Below are positions 24,412-32,965 of a stretch of 54,193 bases of DNA, in pieces; positions within the stretch are counted from its first letter, which is position 1, and each line of letters begins with the position of its first letter. The translations under genes were made by a program, and so were the position numbers. The stretch is taken from positions 1-54,193 of the forward strand of contig SKUL01000292.1 of assembly GCA_007129985.1 (NCBI GenBank), written 5' to 3'. The notes beneath the pieces are model-generated. The model ran no database searches, was not told where the DNA came from, and was given only the letters and a program-made list of their open reading frames with translations. Source of the stretch: Flavobacteriales bacterium. Its GTDB lineage: Bacteria > Bacteroidota > Bacteroidia > Flavobacteriales_D > SKUL01.

Positions 24412-24451
24412 TGGTGATTGAAGGCTTAGAAGCCAAGGTATCACAAATTTA
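24412..24451 (-). promoter_or_regulatory. Antitoxin-toxin promoter box and nested dyads
   Basis: On the minus strand, TAAATTTG (24444-24451) is an exact -7 match 47 nt before the antitoxin ATG. Just downstream lies the perfect dyad GGCTT-ct-AAGCC inside an outer GTGAT...ATCAC pair. These are plausible autorepression operators; binding is inferred. Confidence 0.45.
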
Positions 24452-24497
24452 CTGATTTTGGCGGGAAAAGCAATGGTTTGGCTGTTTACGTCTTTCA

Positions 24498-24522
24498 CGC
24501 TAAGGCCAACCAAGCCTTAGCG
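24498..24522. repeat. Isolated 9-bp perfect hairpin
   Basis: CGCTAAGGC (24498-24506) and GCCTTAGCG (24514-24522) form a perfect 9-bp stem over the loop caaccaa. No T-tract follows on either strand. A second hairpin, gaagca-tgggc-tgcttc, is at 24547-24563. The rest of 24397-24678 (282 nt) shows no gene. Confidence 0.5.
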
Positions 24523-24666
24523 CCTGACTTTTGAGCATTTCGCCACGAAGCATGGGCTGCTTCTGGAGATAGCTTGCTGAAGGAGTGTCAGTGTTCAAAA
24601 AGAGAACAAAAGTGAGAAACGATAAAGCTTCTATCCTTCATTCACCTGAAATAAGGCCCAAGAGCG

Positions 24667-24674
24667 TATATTTA
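24667..24674 (+). promoter_or_regulatory. -7-like box 4 nt before the 24679 gene
   Basis: TATATTTA matches TAnnTTTG at seven of eight positions and is followed by caga and the GTG start. It is similar in layout to the near-leaderless genes elsewhere in the window. Confidence 0.4.
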
Positions 24675-24678
24675 CAGA

Positions 24679-24870
24679 GTGGAAATCAAGTATCGCACAA
24701 AAGAGGAGAGCAACCGCGAGAGGCAAAAGGCTTTTTTGAAGCTTTCGCCCTCGGAGCGTGTGGCGGCATTTCTTACCCTGAGTACATACATGCTGCGCTT
24801 TCCTTCACGCGCTTCATCCAGGAGCGCTCCGAACTCCGAAACGCATTTTATCCTGGAGAAGAAGAATTAA
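24679..24870 (+). CDS. Small protein paired with nucleotidyltransferase
   Basis: A 63-residue protein from a GTG start. It begins MEIKYRTKEESNRERQKAFL and continues with LSPSERVAAFLTLSTYMLRF, an amphipathic helical segment, then a polar end HFILEKKN. I recall short Bacteroidota proteins with the same 'KxxSNxxQxxxFLxLSPxERxxxFLxL' pattern directly upstream of minimal nucleotidyltransferases, which fits the gene at 25048. The gap of 177 nt to that gene is longer than usual for such pairs. Function unknown; an antitoxin or adaptor role is inferred from position only. Confidence 0.55.
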   Translation: MEIKYRTKEESNRERQKAFLKLSPSERVAAFLTLSTYMLRFPSRASSRSAPNSETHFILEKKN

Positions 24871-25047
24871 ATGTTGAGGGGTTGGTACATGGATAGATTT
24901 CTTTCATCGAGGTTGCATCTTGAGAAATTCGGGGTTTTTCAGGGCGCATTTTTCACCGTTTTCGCAAGAATTCAGATTACACTGCGCAAAACTTCCTTTC
25001 ATAACCAAACGATGAAATGACGAGTTTGCCAAGCAAAGAAAAAATGG

Positions 25048-25518
25048 ATGAACTGGGGTGAGGATATTGATCGCTTTTTGATTTTGTCAGACAAGCATTC
25101 AGTACGCATGCTAATGATTGGCGGTGGCGCGGTGAATTTTCACGGCTATCAGCGTCATTCAGCAGATGTTGACTTTTGGATTGAAACCACGCCTGAAAAT
25201 CTCCAAAAGCTCATTCTGGTTTTTCAGGAATTGGGTTACGACATAGAAGCTTTTCCTCCCGAAGTAATCAATCAGCAACAGAATATCTCAGTGAAATTCT
25301 CGCCTGTTGCGCTTGATCTTGATCTGATAACAAGATTTGATATCGGAAAGACTTTCGATGAAGCCTTCCGCGAGAGTGAAGTTGTTTCCATTGCTGGGAA
25401 AGACGTTGCGAAATGGAGAGTACTGAATTACGAAGACCTGATAGAGAGTAAACGACGTGCGGGTCGCCCAAAAGACCTACTTGATATTCAACAGTTGAAG
25501 TCCATTCGGAATGGATAG
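25048..25518 (+). CDS. Minimal nucleotidyltransferase (MNT / AbiEii-like, DUF6036-type)
   Basis: A 156-residue protein. The nucleotidyltransferase fold is visible: MLMIGGGAVNFHGYQRHSAD (residues 21-40) contains the GG...H motif, followed by the catalytic DVDFWIE pair of aspartates. A third acidic position lies in ALDLDLITRF. The end (YEDLIESKRRAGRPKDLLD) carries the KxxxxRPKDxxD motif typical of the family. These enzymes transfer nucleotides to partner toxins or to tRNA ends in toxin-antitoxin systems such as HEPN-MNT and AbiE. No HEPN gene is adjacent; the small protein at 24679 is the only candidate partner. No promoter box was recognised in 24871-25047. Confidence 0.75.
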   Translation: MNWGEDIDRFLILSDKHSVRMLMIGGGAVNFHGYQRHSADVDFWIETTPENLQKLILVFQELGYDIEAFPPEVINQQQNISVKFSPVALDLDLITRFDIGKTFDEAFRESEVVSIAGKDVAKWRVLNYEDLIESKRRAGRPKDLLDIQQLKSIRNG

Positions 25519-25562
25519 CTGTTTAGAGACGCCTCGCCGAACTTCATTTTGTAAAGATACAT

Positions 25563-25611
25563 GTTCAGCGTAGCGGGGTTACTGAGTCTGTCAAAGTACG
25601 CTACGCCGAAC
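25563..25611. repeat. Large inverted repeat
   Basis: gttcagcgtagcg (25563-25575) and cgctacgccgaac (25599-25611) pair with one mismatch over a 23-nt spacer that contains actgagtctgtcaaagt. The text is close to the CACTGAG..TGTCGAAGT / GCGTAGCC-type palindromes scattered in many Bacteroidota genomes. It is inside a 262-nt gene-free stretch (25519-25780). Confidence 0.5.
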
Positions 25612-25764
25612 GAGATTGATTGCTATAAACTTTGTTGATCTGGTGCATTTTCAAGCCCTCCAGCCCAACAATCGTTTGCTCTGGCACGATTCTTAACACG
25701 CAGAACTAACATTGGTACGTTTAAAATCAACCAAAGAGAACCCAACGGCAGGGCGAGTCGGGCT

Positions 25765-25772
25765 TAACTTTG
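25765..25772 (+). promoter_or_regulatory. -7 promoter box for glucosaminidase gene
   Basis: TAACTTTG is an exact TAnnTTTG match, 8 nt before the ATG at 25781. It falls inside the longer open frame from 25712, supporting the later start. Confidence 0.5.
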
Positions 25773-25780
25773 TGAATTGT

Positions 25781-26746
25781 ATGAAGCAGAGAGTATTCAA
25801 CAGCACGTTGATCTTGGTCATAACCACAATGATGTGGTCCGTGCAACTTGTGGCATCCGATGATCCGGGCGGACGTTTGACCCGCCAGCAATACATCGAC
25901 GCCTGGAAAGACGAGGCCATTGCCCACATGCACAAATACGGCATTCCGGCCAGTATCAAGCTGGCGCAGGGGATTTTGGAAAGCGGCGACGGCAACAGTA
26001 TGCTTGCCCGAAAAGCCAACAACCACTTCGGTATCAAGTGCCATGGCTGGAATGGCCCGGGTGTGTACAAAGACGATGACGCCAAAAACGAGTGCTTCCG
26101 TAAGTACAAAAACGCCCGCGAGTCGTTTGAAGACCACTCACAGTTTCTACTTAAGCCTCGCTACACGGAGCTATTCAAGCTAAAAAGCACTGATTATAAA
26201 GGTTGGGCGCACGGCTTGAAAAAAGCGGGTTACGCCACCAATCCGAAATATCCGCAGTTGCTCATCCGCATCATTGAGGAGAATGATCTTCACCGATTTG
26301 ATCGCGCGGGTCAGGGTAAAGGGCGTGTGGCGCAAAGCAAGCCTGCTCCACAAACCTCTAAACCTGCTTCTGGTAAGGGGGGCGAAATTGACTTTCATTT
26401 AGGCCGTCAGATTTTGCAGACCGATAACCGTGCGCAGTTTGTCTTTGCCCGTGAAGGAGATACCTACAAAGGCATAGCCGATGATCTTCAGATGAACAAG
26501 TGGCAGCTTCAGAAATACAACGAAGACAAATCTGTGCGAACTCTGGCCGAGGGTGAGCGCGTGTATATTAAGCCCAAACGAAATCGTGCGGCAGGCGCTT
26601 CAGTGCACGTGGTAGAGGAGGGACAAACCCTTTGGGATATTTCACAACTTCACGCAGTTAAGCTCAGCCGACTGGAACGCTACAATGAACTGACCCGCGA
26701 TACTCCGTTGCGCAAGGGGATGCAGATCAAGCTTAGCCGACGCTAA
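25781..26746 (+). CDS. Exported glucosaminidase (GH73-type) with C-terminal LysM domains
   Basis: From the ATG at 25781 the protein is 321 residues with an N-terminal signal segment (MKQRVFNSTLILVITTMMWS). Residues about 35-175 are a GH73-type N-acetylglucosaminidase domain: YIDAWKDEAIAHMHKYGIPA, then IKLAQGILESGDGNS with the catalytic Glu, NNHFGIKCH, and ECFRKYKNARESFEDHSQFL. Two LysM-like repeats follow (about 222-260, VFAREGDTYKGIADDLQM; and 278-320, HVVEEGQTLWDISQLHAV), which bind peptidoglycan. It cleaves glycan strands during growth or division. A longer frame from 25712 is rejected because the -7 box and signal peptide fit 25781. Confidence 0.9.
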   Translation: MKQRVFNSTLILVITTMMWSVQLVASDDPGGRLTRQQYIDAWKDEAIAHMHKYGIPASIKLAQGILESGDGNSMLARKANNHFGIKCHGWNGPGVYKDDDAKNECFRKYKNARESFEDHSQFLLKPRYTELFKLKSTDYKGWAHGLKKAGYATNPKYPQLLIRIIEENDLHRFDRAGQGKGRVAQSKPAPQTSKPASGKGGEIDFHLGRQILQTDNRAQFVFAREGDTYKGIADDLQMNKWQLQKYNEDKSVRTLAEGERVYIKPKRNRAAGASVHVVEEGQTLWDISQLHAVKLSRLERYNELTRDTPLRKGMQIKLSRR

Positions 26747-26779
26747 TTGCTACAGCGTGTTCAGTTTTCACTGGCTGTG

Positions 26780-29500
26780 TTACTCCAGATTATAGACGTG
26801 CAATGTGTTGGATGCTCCGATTGCCACTACATTCAAAATACCATCCTTGTTGATGTCGCCCACGGTAAAGCTCCCTTTTGCGTACATGGGCAGGTAATCA
26901 GATGACTTGCATTTTTCGTTGAGGATGTAAATCATTTCTTCGGCCTCGTTCAGCACTGCTATCCTCGTTTTGTCTTGCTGGCGGAAAACCCTTGGGCGGA
27001 GTGCCAGGCCTTCGTGCTTGTAATTGCAAACTACGGATCCATCGGGTTGAATTACCCAAAGCTTGTTGTCGGTAGTGAGGTACACGGTGAGCAAACCGTC
27101 TTGGTTAAGGTCTGCTGCGGTCATGTTGTGTTTTCCGGCAAAGCCCAGGCTGCTCTTGCTTACGTTGTTGTCGAATCCGAGGATTACCAGATTTCCCAAC
27201 GTATCGGTATAGAGTAACTGGCATTGCCTGATATCCTTGCCACGCTGAATAAACACAGGGTTGGCCGACCTGTCTTCCATGGTTGCCTTCACCTTGTGTC
27301 TTGAGCCTCCTTGCCGGTTGAGGAGGTAAATATTCCCTCCCACATCGCACATAAACACGTAGTCTTTGTTGCCCAGACGAAGGTGAACGGGTACATCGCG
27401 CACTTCGCTTTTGGTTGCGTTTGACTTCCAGCCTTTAATGTCTTTCCCATCCGGGCCAAGCATAATGGAGTTTCTGTTTGCCAGCGGAATGAGAATTCTA
27501 TAATCGCGGTTGTTGTCGTAATCAAACAATCCGAGTGGGGCTGTGGCTTTTTCCATTAACTTGACAGGAAATCCATCTACGTGCTGGCCGTTTCGATCAA
27601 TGAGGTACACGTGCGAAGCCGTGTTAAAGAGCAGTTGCAGCTTACCGTTTTTGTACCTGTCAATCTGGTGAACCTTACCGAGTATGGGCTCCTTGAGTTC
27701 ACGATTCCAGAGAACCTTGCCTGTATTGCTGATGAGTGCGAGCGACTTGTTGCCGAGCTGAACAAGAATTTCTCTGGATTGGGTGTAATGATTCAGCACC
27801 AGTTGCGGACCAAAAGTGATGGAGTCGTCGAGCGCGAGCTCCCAGAATGCACCGCTCTCCTGCGTGTAAACAGGGTTGTGACTCACGTAGATGTTGCTGT
27901 AATAAAGGTCGCCACTCGCCGAAAGCTGGTAGCCGACACCTTCAAAACGCCGGATGGTTTCTAGCTCGCGGTCGGCCCAGCGCTGCCCGTCCTTGCTAAG
28001 GTATTCCTTGAAAAGCGTGGTTGAACGGGCAATTCCGCTGTAGTAAAGTAAGTTCGATTTATCAGCGAGGTTGTTTGAAAAAGCTGCAAAATGGGTGTCT
28101 TTTTTCAGCGTACTGCCTGCCTGATGGTGCTGCAGAAGTGTGCGCATGGCGGATGCTGAGTTGGCCAGAATCACAAAATCATCCAAAGCCGTAATCACTG
28201 CATCTTCAAAGCCAATGAATGCCGTTCCCAGCAGAATCCGGTACGCATCGGCTGTTTTGATTTCCATTACCGGCTGGCCAAACATCTCATATGCTTCTGG
28301 GTCATGACCAAGAGCTGTGCTGAGTTCTGAGAGCTGTTGCAAGCCTTCGTTTTTACCCGAAGCAGACAAAAGAAGATACCTATGTGGGTCAACATCCTGG
28401 CTTCTCGGCTCGGTTATGGCAATGGCCACTTCGCTGTGTATCCAGCCAACGCATAGCTCCTCGATGTTTTTTCCGCACTGCTGGTTGAGTTGGTCGGTCT
28501 GCTTATCGCGCTTGCCCAGAGATCCCTCAGCGCGTAAATACTCGCGGTAGTTTTGGTAATAACTCGGAAAATGACTCAAACCCAGATGTAACAGGCTCGC
28601 GGTGTGAGAGGGCAGTAGTTTACTCACCCGCAAGGGTCTTGGCTTTTGTCCGTTGAAAACCTTGAAAAAATGATTGGCGCTGTCCGACACGTGAACAAAT
28701 CCGTTCAGCAATATCTGGTTCGATTTGGCTGTGAGATCCAGCGCAGACCAGCCCGCCAGTTCGCTTTGGAGCACCGTTGCGCGTTTGCCTTCCTGCCCCA
28801 GCAGCGATTTCATCCAGTTGCCAAAGGCCTTGTAGTTGATGTACACATTGGCGTCGGCATACAGACCTGCGGTTTTGGCTACCTTCTTAAATTGCTTGTC
28901 GTTGAGTAGCGAATGCGAGGTGCGCAGATTCCGGAGGGCTTCTTCCAGCGGAATGGTTTCGGTGCAAAACAGCACAATCCCGTCGCGGTATGCCCAATGA
29001 ATTGAGTGCTCGCTAATCCGCGCGGTAAAAATGGTGTTGTCGTCGTAGTTTCGTTGTGTTTCTGTTGCCTCATGAGGTAAGAATTCTCTTACGGCTTGGT
29101 GCACACCGGTCTCGGTGAGATTGGTGGGAGTGTTCAGACCAATCAGCAAGCAATACCTGTCCGAACCGGCAGGAGCGGCTACTGCCATGGCCTTTTTGGT
29201 TCTGATCTGGTTAAAGAGCAACGGGTTGAGTTGCAGCAGAGAGTCTAGATAATGACCCACCCTATCAGCCAATGCAAAGCTCTCGGCACTTTTGAGCTCT
29301 TCCCAGATAATGCTGGTATGGGTGAGTTTCTCCCATAATTTGGTGGCATCGCTTGTTTCGATAATAAGGGCCGATTCTTTGGGCGCGGCCATCAGAATAT
29401 GACTTACGGGTGTGTTAAACCGCTTGAATGCGAGGTAACCATAAACCATCGCTCCGATGATCATCATTACAAAAACAGCAAGAAAATACCTGCGAATCAT
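26780..29500 (-). CDS. Membrane-anchored 906-aa protein with C-terminal beta-propeller
   Basis: A single N-terminal transmembrane helix (residues about 5-25, YFLAVFVMMIIGAMVYGYLA) anchors a large extracytoplasmic part. Residues about 35-560 resemble DUF3352-type proteins (APKESALIIETSDATKLWEK; YADANVYINYKAFGNWM). Residues about 570-906 contain repeated WD/PQQ- or FG-GAP-like blades such as ALISNTGKVLWNRELKEP, HVYLIDRNGQHVDGFP, TAADLNQDGLLTVYLT and VGDINKDGILNVVAIG, with DxNxDG calcium-binding loops. The propeller may bind a protein partner or glycan. Function unknown. It is convergent with the glucosaminidase and has its own -7 box. Confidence 0.7.
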   Translation of the reverse strand: MIRRYFLAVFVMMIIGAMVYGYLAFKRFNTPVSHILMAAPKESALIIETSDATKLWEKLTHTSIIWEELKSAESFALADRVGHYLDSLLQLNPLLFNQIRTKKAMAVAAPAGSDRYCLLIGLNTPTNLTETGVHQAVREFLPHEATETQRNYDDNTIFTARISEHSIHWAYRDGIVLFCTETIPLEEALRNLRTSHSLLNDKQFKKVAKTAGLYADANVYINYKAFGNWMKSLLGQEGKRATVLQSELAGWSALDLTAKSNQILLNGFVHVSDSANHFFKVFNGQKPRPLRVSKLLPSHTASLLHLGLSHFPSYYQNYREYLRAEGSLGKRDKQTDQLNQQCGKNIEELCVGWIHSEVAIAITEPRSQDVDPHRYLLLSASGKNEGLQQLSELSTALGHDPEAYEMFGQPVMEIKTADAYRILLGTAFIGFEDAVITALDDFVILANSASAMRTLLQHHQAGSTLKKDTHFAAFSNNLADKSNLLYYSGIARSTTLFKEYLSKDGQRWADRELETIRRFEGVGYQLSASGDLYYSNIYVSHNPVYTQESGAFWELALDDSITFGPQLVLNHYTQSREILVQLGNKSLALISNTGKVLWNRELKEPILGKVHQIDRYKNGKLQLLFNTASHVYLIDRNGQHVDGFPVKLMEKATAPLGLFDYDNNRDYRILIPLANRNSIMLGPDGKDIKGWKSNATKSEVRDVPVHLRLGNKDYVFMCDVGGNIYLLNRQGGSRHKVKATMEDRSANPVFIQRGKDIRQCQLLYTDTLGNLVILGFDNNVSKSSLGFAGKHNMTAADLNQDGLLTVYLTTDNKLWVIQPDGSVVCNYKHEGLALRPRVFRQQDKTRIAVLNEAEEMIYILNEKCKSSDYLPMYAKGSFTVGDINKDGILNVVAIGASNTLHVYNLE

Positions 29501-29518
29501 GGTGTGCGGACTTTAGGT

Positions 29519-29526
29519 CAAAGGTA
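29519..29526 (-). promoter_or_regulatory. -7 promoter box for the 906-aa protein
   Basis: The minus strand reads TACCTTTG, an exact TAnnTTTG match, 18 nt before the ATG at 29500. The leader would be about 12 nt. Confidence 0.5.
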
Positions 29527-29594
29527 TATTCCCGATACACGCGCGTCACCCTCATGCCTGTGTACTATGCACAAGTGCTTGTGAAAAGGATGTT

Positions 29595-30212
29595 TCAGAG
29601 TTTAAGCTTGAGCTGAGGGTCCACCACGCGAAAAGTGGTGCGATGATGTTCCGTCATGCCGTGCTCTATGATGGCAGTGCGATGGGCAACGGTGGGGTAC
29701 CCCATGTTTTGCTTCCAGCCGAAATGGGGGTGTTCTTCGTGAAGCTGGCACATTAGCTCATCGCGGAAGGTTTTGGCGAGGATGGATGCGGCTGCGATGG
29801 CCAGAAAACGCCCGTCACCTTTTACAAAACAGGTGTGTGGCAAGTTGCGGTAGGGCTTGAAGCGGTTTCCGTCAATCAACAGATGTTCGGGTTTTTGTTG
29901 AAGCTGGTCAAGCGCCCGGTGCATAGCCAAAAAAGAGGCATTGAGAATATTGATGCGGTCTATTTCTGCGGGCGACACCATGCCAATGGCCCAACTCACG
30001 GCCTTTTTTTCAATCTCAGCGCGCAATTGCGCGCGTTTGGAGGCGGGTAGTTTTTTGGAGTCGTTCAATCCTGCAATTCGTACACGAGGTGGGAGAATAA
30101 CTGCGGCTGCTACCACGGGCCCTGCCAGACAGCCCCGACCGGCTTCGTCGCAACCCGCTTCCACAACGCCTCGTTGGTGGTATGATTTCAGCTTATCCAA
30201 GGCTTTGCTCAA
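29595..30212 (-). CDS. rnhB: Ribonuclease HII
   Basis: A 205-residue RNase HII, which nicks RNA-DNA hybrids and single ribonucleotides in DNA. The family motif GCDEAGRGCLAGPVVAAAVI gives the catalytic Asp22-Glu23. Further landmarks are GLNDSKKLPASKRAQL, SPAEIDRINILNASFLAM, LLIDGNRF and AAASILAKTFRDEL. All catalytic acidic positions are recognisable. Its start overlaps the end of the glycosyltransferase gene by 20 nt, suggesting translational coupling. Confidence 0.95.
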   Translation of the reverse strand: MSKALDKLKSYHQRGVVEAGCDEAGRGCLAGPVVAAAVILPPRVRIAGLNDSKKLPASKRAQLRAEIEKKAVSWAIGMVSPAEIDRINILNASFLAMHRALDQLQQKPEHLLIDGNRFKPYRNLPHTCFVKGDGRFLAIAAASILAKTFRDELMCQLHEEHPHFGWKQNMGYPTVAHRTAIIEHGMTEHHRTTFRVVDPQLKLKL

Positions 30213-31317
30213 TGGTTTTCCATAGTGCGTCAGCGGTGCGTTCCCAACTGAATTGCTTCACTCTCGCTGCGCCTTTTTCGGTGAGTTGAACAGCGAGTTG
30301 TGGCTCCTGGGCTACGCGAGCCATTGCCTCTGCAATTTCTTCCTCCGAGAAAGGATTCACGAGTAAGGCGGCGTCATCGGCCACCTCGGACATGGCGGTG
30401 ATGTTGGATGTAATCACTGGGCAGCGCGTGGCAAAGGCTTCGAGAATAGGAATGCCGAAGCCCTCGAAATAGGGCACAAACGTAAGTGCCGTCGCACCCG
30501 ACAATGCGGTTACCAAAAGCTCATTTGACACACGACCCGTAAAAACCACGTCGTCGCGAAACTCCATGCGTTCGTAGCTTTTCCTGATATCGTCGTTCCA
30601 CCAGTATTTTTCACCCGCCAGCACCAGTTTGTGCGGTTTTACGATATTTTTTCTGGCAAGATCAAAGGCGTGCAACAATCGCTGGATGTTTTTACGCGGG
30701 TGCATGGCGCCCACAAAAAGAAAGTAGGGCTGTCCATCGGTGTATTGCTTTATGAAGCTATTCACATCACGCTCTAAAGCTGGCTGGAATTGCTCAGTTA
30801 CACCGTTGTACACCACGTCAATTTTTTGGGCATCAACGCCGTATTGTTGTGCGAGGTCGTTTTTGGAGAACTCCGATACCGTGGCAATACGCCTCGCGAT
30901 GTTGGCAAAGCGGGGCATGTATTTGCGGTAGTATCTGCTGTGAGAGCTCCGTACATCGCCGGGGTAGTGTTCAAAATTCAGATCGTGAATAACCGGCACC
31001 TGCGGAATGTGTAATTGCTGACTCAGAAATCCGTCGGGCGATAAAAATAGGTCGGGCTTAAACTGTTTGATGGCGCGAGGCAGGCTGTAGTCGAGCCAGA
31101 TTTTCCAAAGCAGCGGATGCCTTGCCGGTGGTGAAACTGCGATGGGCGTGATGTTGTTGGCGGTGATGAATCGCTCGTCCCAAGCCCTGTCAAACACATA
31201 CACAAATTGATGTTCTGGATGGGCGGCCACCACGCGCTGCAGCGTTTCAAAGCTGAAACGACCGATTCCCTCGAGCTTGTTGGGCAACAGCAGGCGCGTA
31301 TTTACGGCAATAACCAA
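30193..31317 (-). CDS. GT4-family glycosyltransferase
   Basis: About 374 residues from a TTG at 31317 (then VIAVNTRLLLPNKLEGIGRF). This is a GT-B enzyme of family 4 type: PVIHDLNFEHYPG in the first half, FVGAMHPRKNIQRLLHAFDL as the donor-domain opening, and PYFEGFGIPILEAFATRCPV with the ExFGxPxxE nucleotide-sugar motif, then SNITAMSEVADDAALLVNPF. It probably adds a mannose- or glucose-type sugar to a surface polysaccharide. An upstream ATG at 31389 would place the exact -7 box TACCTTTG (31375-31382) inside the coding region, so the shorter start is preferred. The polysaccharide flippase is divergently transcribed. Confidence 0.86.
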   Translation of the reverse strand: MVIAVNTRLLLPNKLEGIGRFSFETLQRVVAAHPEHQFVYVFDRAWDERFITANNITPIAVSPPARHPLLWKIWLDYSLPRAIKQFKPDLFLSPDGFLSQQLHIPQVPVIHDLNFEHYPGDVRSSHSRYYRKYMPRFANIARRIATVSEFSKNDLAQQYGVDAQKIDVVYNGVTEQFQPALERDVNSFIKQYTDGQPYFLFVGAMHPRKNIQRLLHAFDLARKNIVKPHKLVLAGEKYWWNDDIRKSYERMEFRDDVVFTGRVSNELLVTALSGATALTFVPYFEGFGIPILEAFATRCPVITSNITAMSEVADDAALLVNPFSEEEIAEAMARVAQEPQLAVQLTEKGAARVKQFSWERTADALWKTIEQSLG

Positions 31318-31374
31318 GGCAGATGCAGGTGAAAGTGGCAGGCCGAAAGTAGAATATTTTCGCAGAAACAGGCA

Positions 31375-31382
31375 CAAAGGTA
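31375..31382 (-). promoter_or_regulatory. -7 promoter box for glycosyltransferase-rnhB
   Basis: The minus strand reads TACCTTTG, an exact TAnnTTTG match inside the over-extended ORF, 57 nt before the TTG start at 31317. The flippase on the other strand has a weaker TTACTTTG at 31417-31424. Confidence 0.5.
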
Positions 31383-31449
31383 TTGCCATGAACAGTTCGG
31401 TGCAGGTGCAATTTTGTTACTTTGCCGGCGTTTCGGTCTCATCTGACTC

Positions 31450-32892
31450 ATGCAGCGCAAGTTTATCCTCAACCTGGCCTTTGTACTGGTTTTAAATCTG
31501 CTGGTAAAGCCGTTTTACATCCTCGGTATTGACGCTGAGGTATTGAAACAGGTAGGTGAGGAGGCGTATGGAAACTACTTTGCGCTTATCAGCCTGTCCT
31601 TTCTTCTCAACATTTTTCTCGACGCGGGAATCACCAATTTCAATACGCGCAACATTGCCCAACACCGGCAGTTGTTGCAAAAGCACTTCTCAAACATTAT
31701 TGCGGTTCGTGGCTTGCTGGCGCTGGGCTACCTTGTACTCATCACGCTTGCAGGATGGTTGCTGGCCTACAGCAAGGAGCAGATGTGGTTGCTGTGGGTG
31801 CTGGGTTTCAACCAGGTACTGGTGGCCTTTGTGTTGTATTTCCGCAGCAACCTTGCAGGACTGCATCGCTTTGTGCAGGATAGCATGGTTTCAGTGCTAG
31901 ACAGAATTCTCCTTATCGGCATTTGCGGTGCCTTGCTCTGGGGAGGTTTTATGAACCGCCCGTTTGAAATTGAGTGGTTTGTGTACAGCCAAACCGTGGC
32001 CTATGCAATTACAGCAATGGTGGCCGCTTTTCTGGTATTGCGTGAATCGGGGCGCATACGCCTGCAGTGGAATGTACCCTTCACTTACATGATTCTGAAG
32101 CAGAGCGCCCCCTACGCCTTGCTGGTTTTGTTGATGACCATTTACTACCGTTCGGATAGCGTGATGCTTGAGCGCATGTTGCCCGACGGAGCCTACCATG
32201 CAGGGGTGTACGCACAAGGCTTCAGGTTTTTCGAGGCCTCCAATATGATAGCCTATCTCTTTGCAGTGCTATTGCTTCCAATTTTCTCGAAAATGATTGG
32301 CGATAAGCAGATGATTGATGACTTACTTCGATTGTCGTTCAAAACCTTGATGTCGGGAGCTCTGATTCTTGCTGTAGGCTGCATATTTCACGCCGAGGCT
32401 CTTCTGGAACTGCGCTACGTTCAAATTGGCGATCAGGCAGCGGCCAGTTTCGCAGTGTTGATGGCTTGTTTTGTGGCTGTTTGCGGAACGTACATCTTTG
32501 GTACTTTGCTCACGGCCAACGGAAGCATGCGCTGGCTCAATTACCTGGCGGCTGCTGGTATGGTGTTGAATATCGTTCTGAACCTCTGGATGATTCCGCA
32601 TTTTCAGGCTTTTGGTTCCGCAGTGGCAAGTTTGATTACACAGGTGATCACTGCGCTGGCGCAGATGTATCTTGCATTGCGGGTTTTTGATCTCAAGCCC
32701 GACCTGAGGCTGGCGCGCAATTTCCTGTTATTCGCTGCGGGGGTAATAGGCCTCGGGTGGGCAAGCAATGAACTGACATTTCACGTGATATACAATTTAA
32801 TCATTATGGCGGCGTTTAGCCTGCTATGGGCATCAATTACAGGCATGTTGTCGTTCCGCCAGTTGGTAACGATTATGAGACAAAGAATGTAA
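31450..32892 (+). CDS. Polysaccharide flippase (Wzx/MATE-like)
   Basis: A 480-residue polytopic protein with about 12-14 transmembrane helices. The opening has FILNLAFVLVLNLLVKPFYI, then FLLNIFLDAGITNFNTRNIA, characteristic of the polysaccharide biosynthesis/flippase superfamily (Gly-Ile-x-N/Asn stretch). It would move lipid-linked repeat units across the inner membrane. Next to it are a Wzz-like chain-length regulator and a Wzy/WaaL-like polymerase or ligase on the same strand. The only glycosyltransferase in the window is the divergent GT4 gene. A -7-like box TTACTTTG lies at 31417-31424. Confidence 0.88.
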   Translation: MQRKFILNLAFVLVLNLLVKPFYILGIDAEVLKQVGEEAYGNYFALISLSFLLNIFLDAGITNFNTRNIAQHRQLLQKHFSNIIAVRGLLALGYLVLITLAGWLLAYSKEQMWLLWVLGFNQVLVAFVLYFRSNLAGLHRFVQDSMVSVLDRILLIGICGALLWGGFMNRPFEIEWFVYSQTVAYAITAMVAAFLVLRESGRIRLQWNVPFTYMILKQSAPYALLVLLMTIYYRSDSVMLERMLPDGAYHAGVYAQGFRFFEASNMIAYLFAVLLLPIFSKMIGDKQMIDDLLRLSFKTLMSGALILAVGCIFHAEALLELRYVQIGDQAAASFAVLMACFVAVCGTYIFGTLLTANGSMRWLNYLAAAGMVLNIVLNLWMIPHFQAFGSAVASLITQVITALAQMYLALRVFDLKPDLRLARNFLLFAAGVIGLGWASNELTFHVIYNLIIMAAFSLLWASITGMLSFRQLVTIMRQRM

Positions 32893-32914
32893 ACTACCCA
32901 ACTTCTTCTTTTGC

Positions 32915-32922
32915 TATTTTTG
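32915..32922 (+). promoter_or_regulatory. -7 promoter box for the Wzz-like gene
   Basis: TATTTTTG is an exact TAnnTTTG match 43 nt before the ATG at 32966. It lies in the 73-nt gap after the flippase gene. Confidence 0.45.
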
Positions 32923-32965
32923 CGCCTTCGCAAGAAACTCATAAGCAGATAACCCCAATCTCAAC

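Noticed and set aside
25004..25060. Mini-ORF upstream of the nucleotidyltransferase (begins MTSLPSKEK)
   Set aside because: Only 14 codons, out of frame with the enzyme, and no supporting signals.
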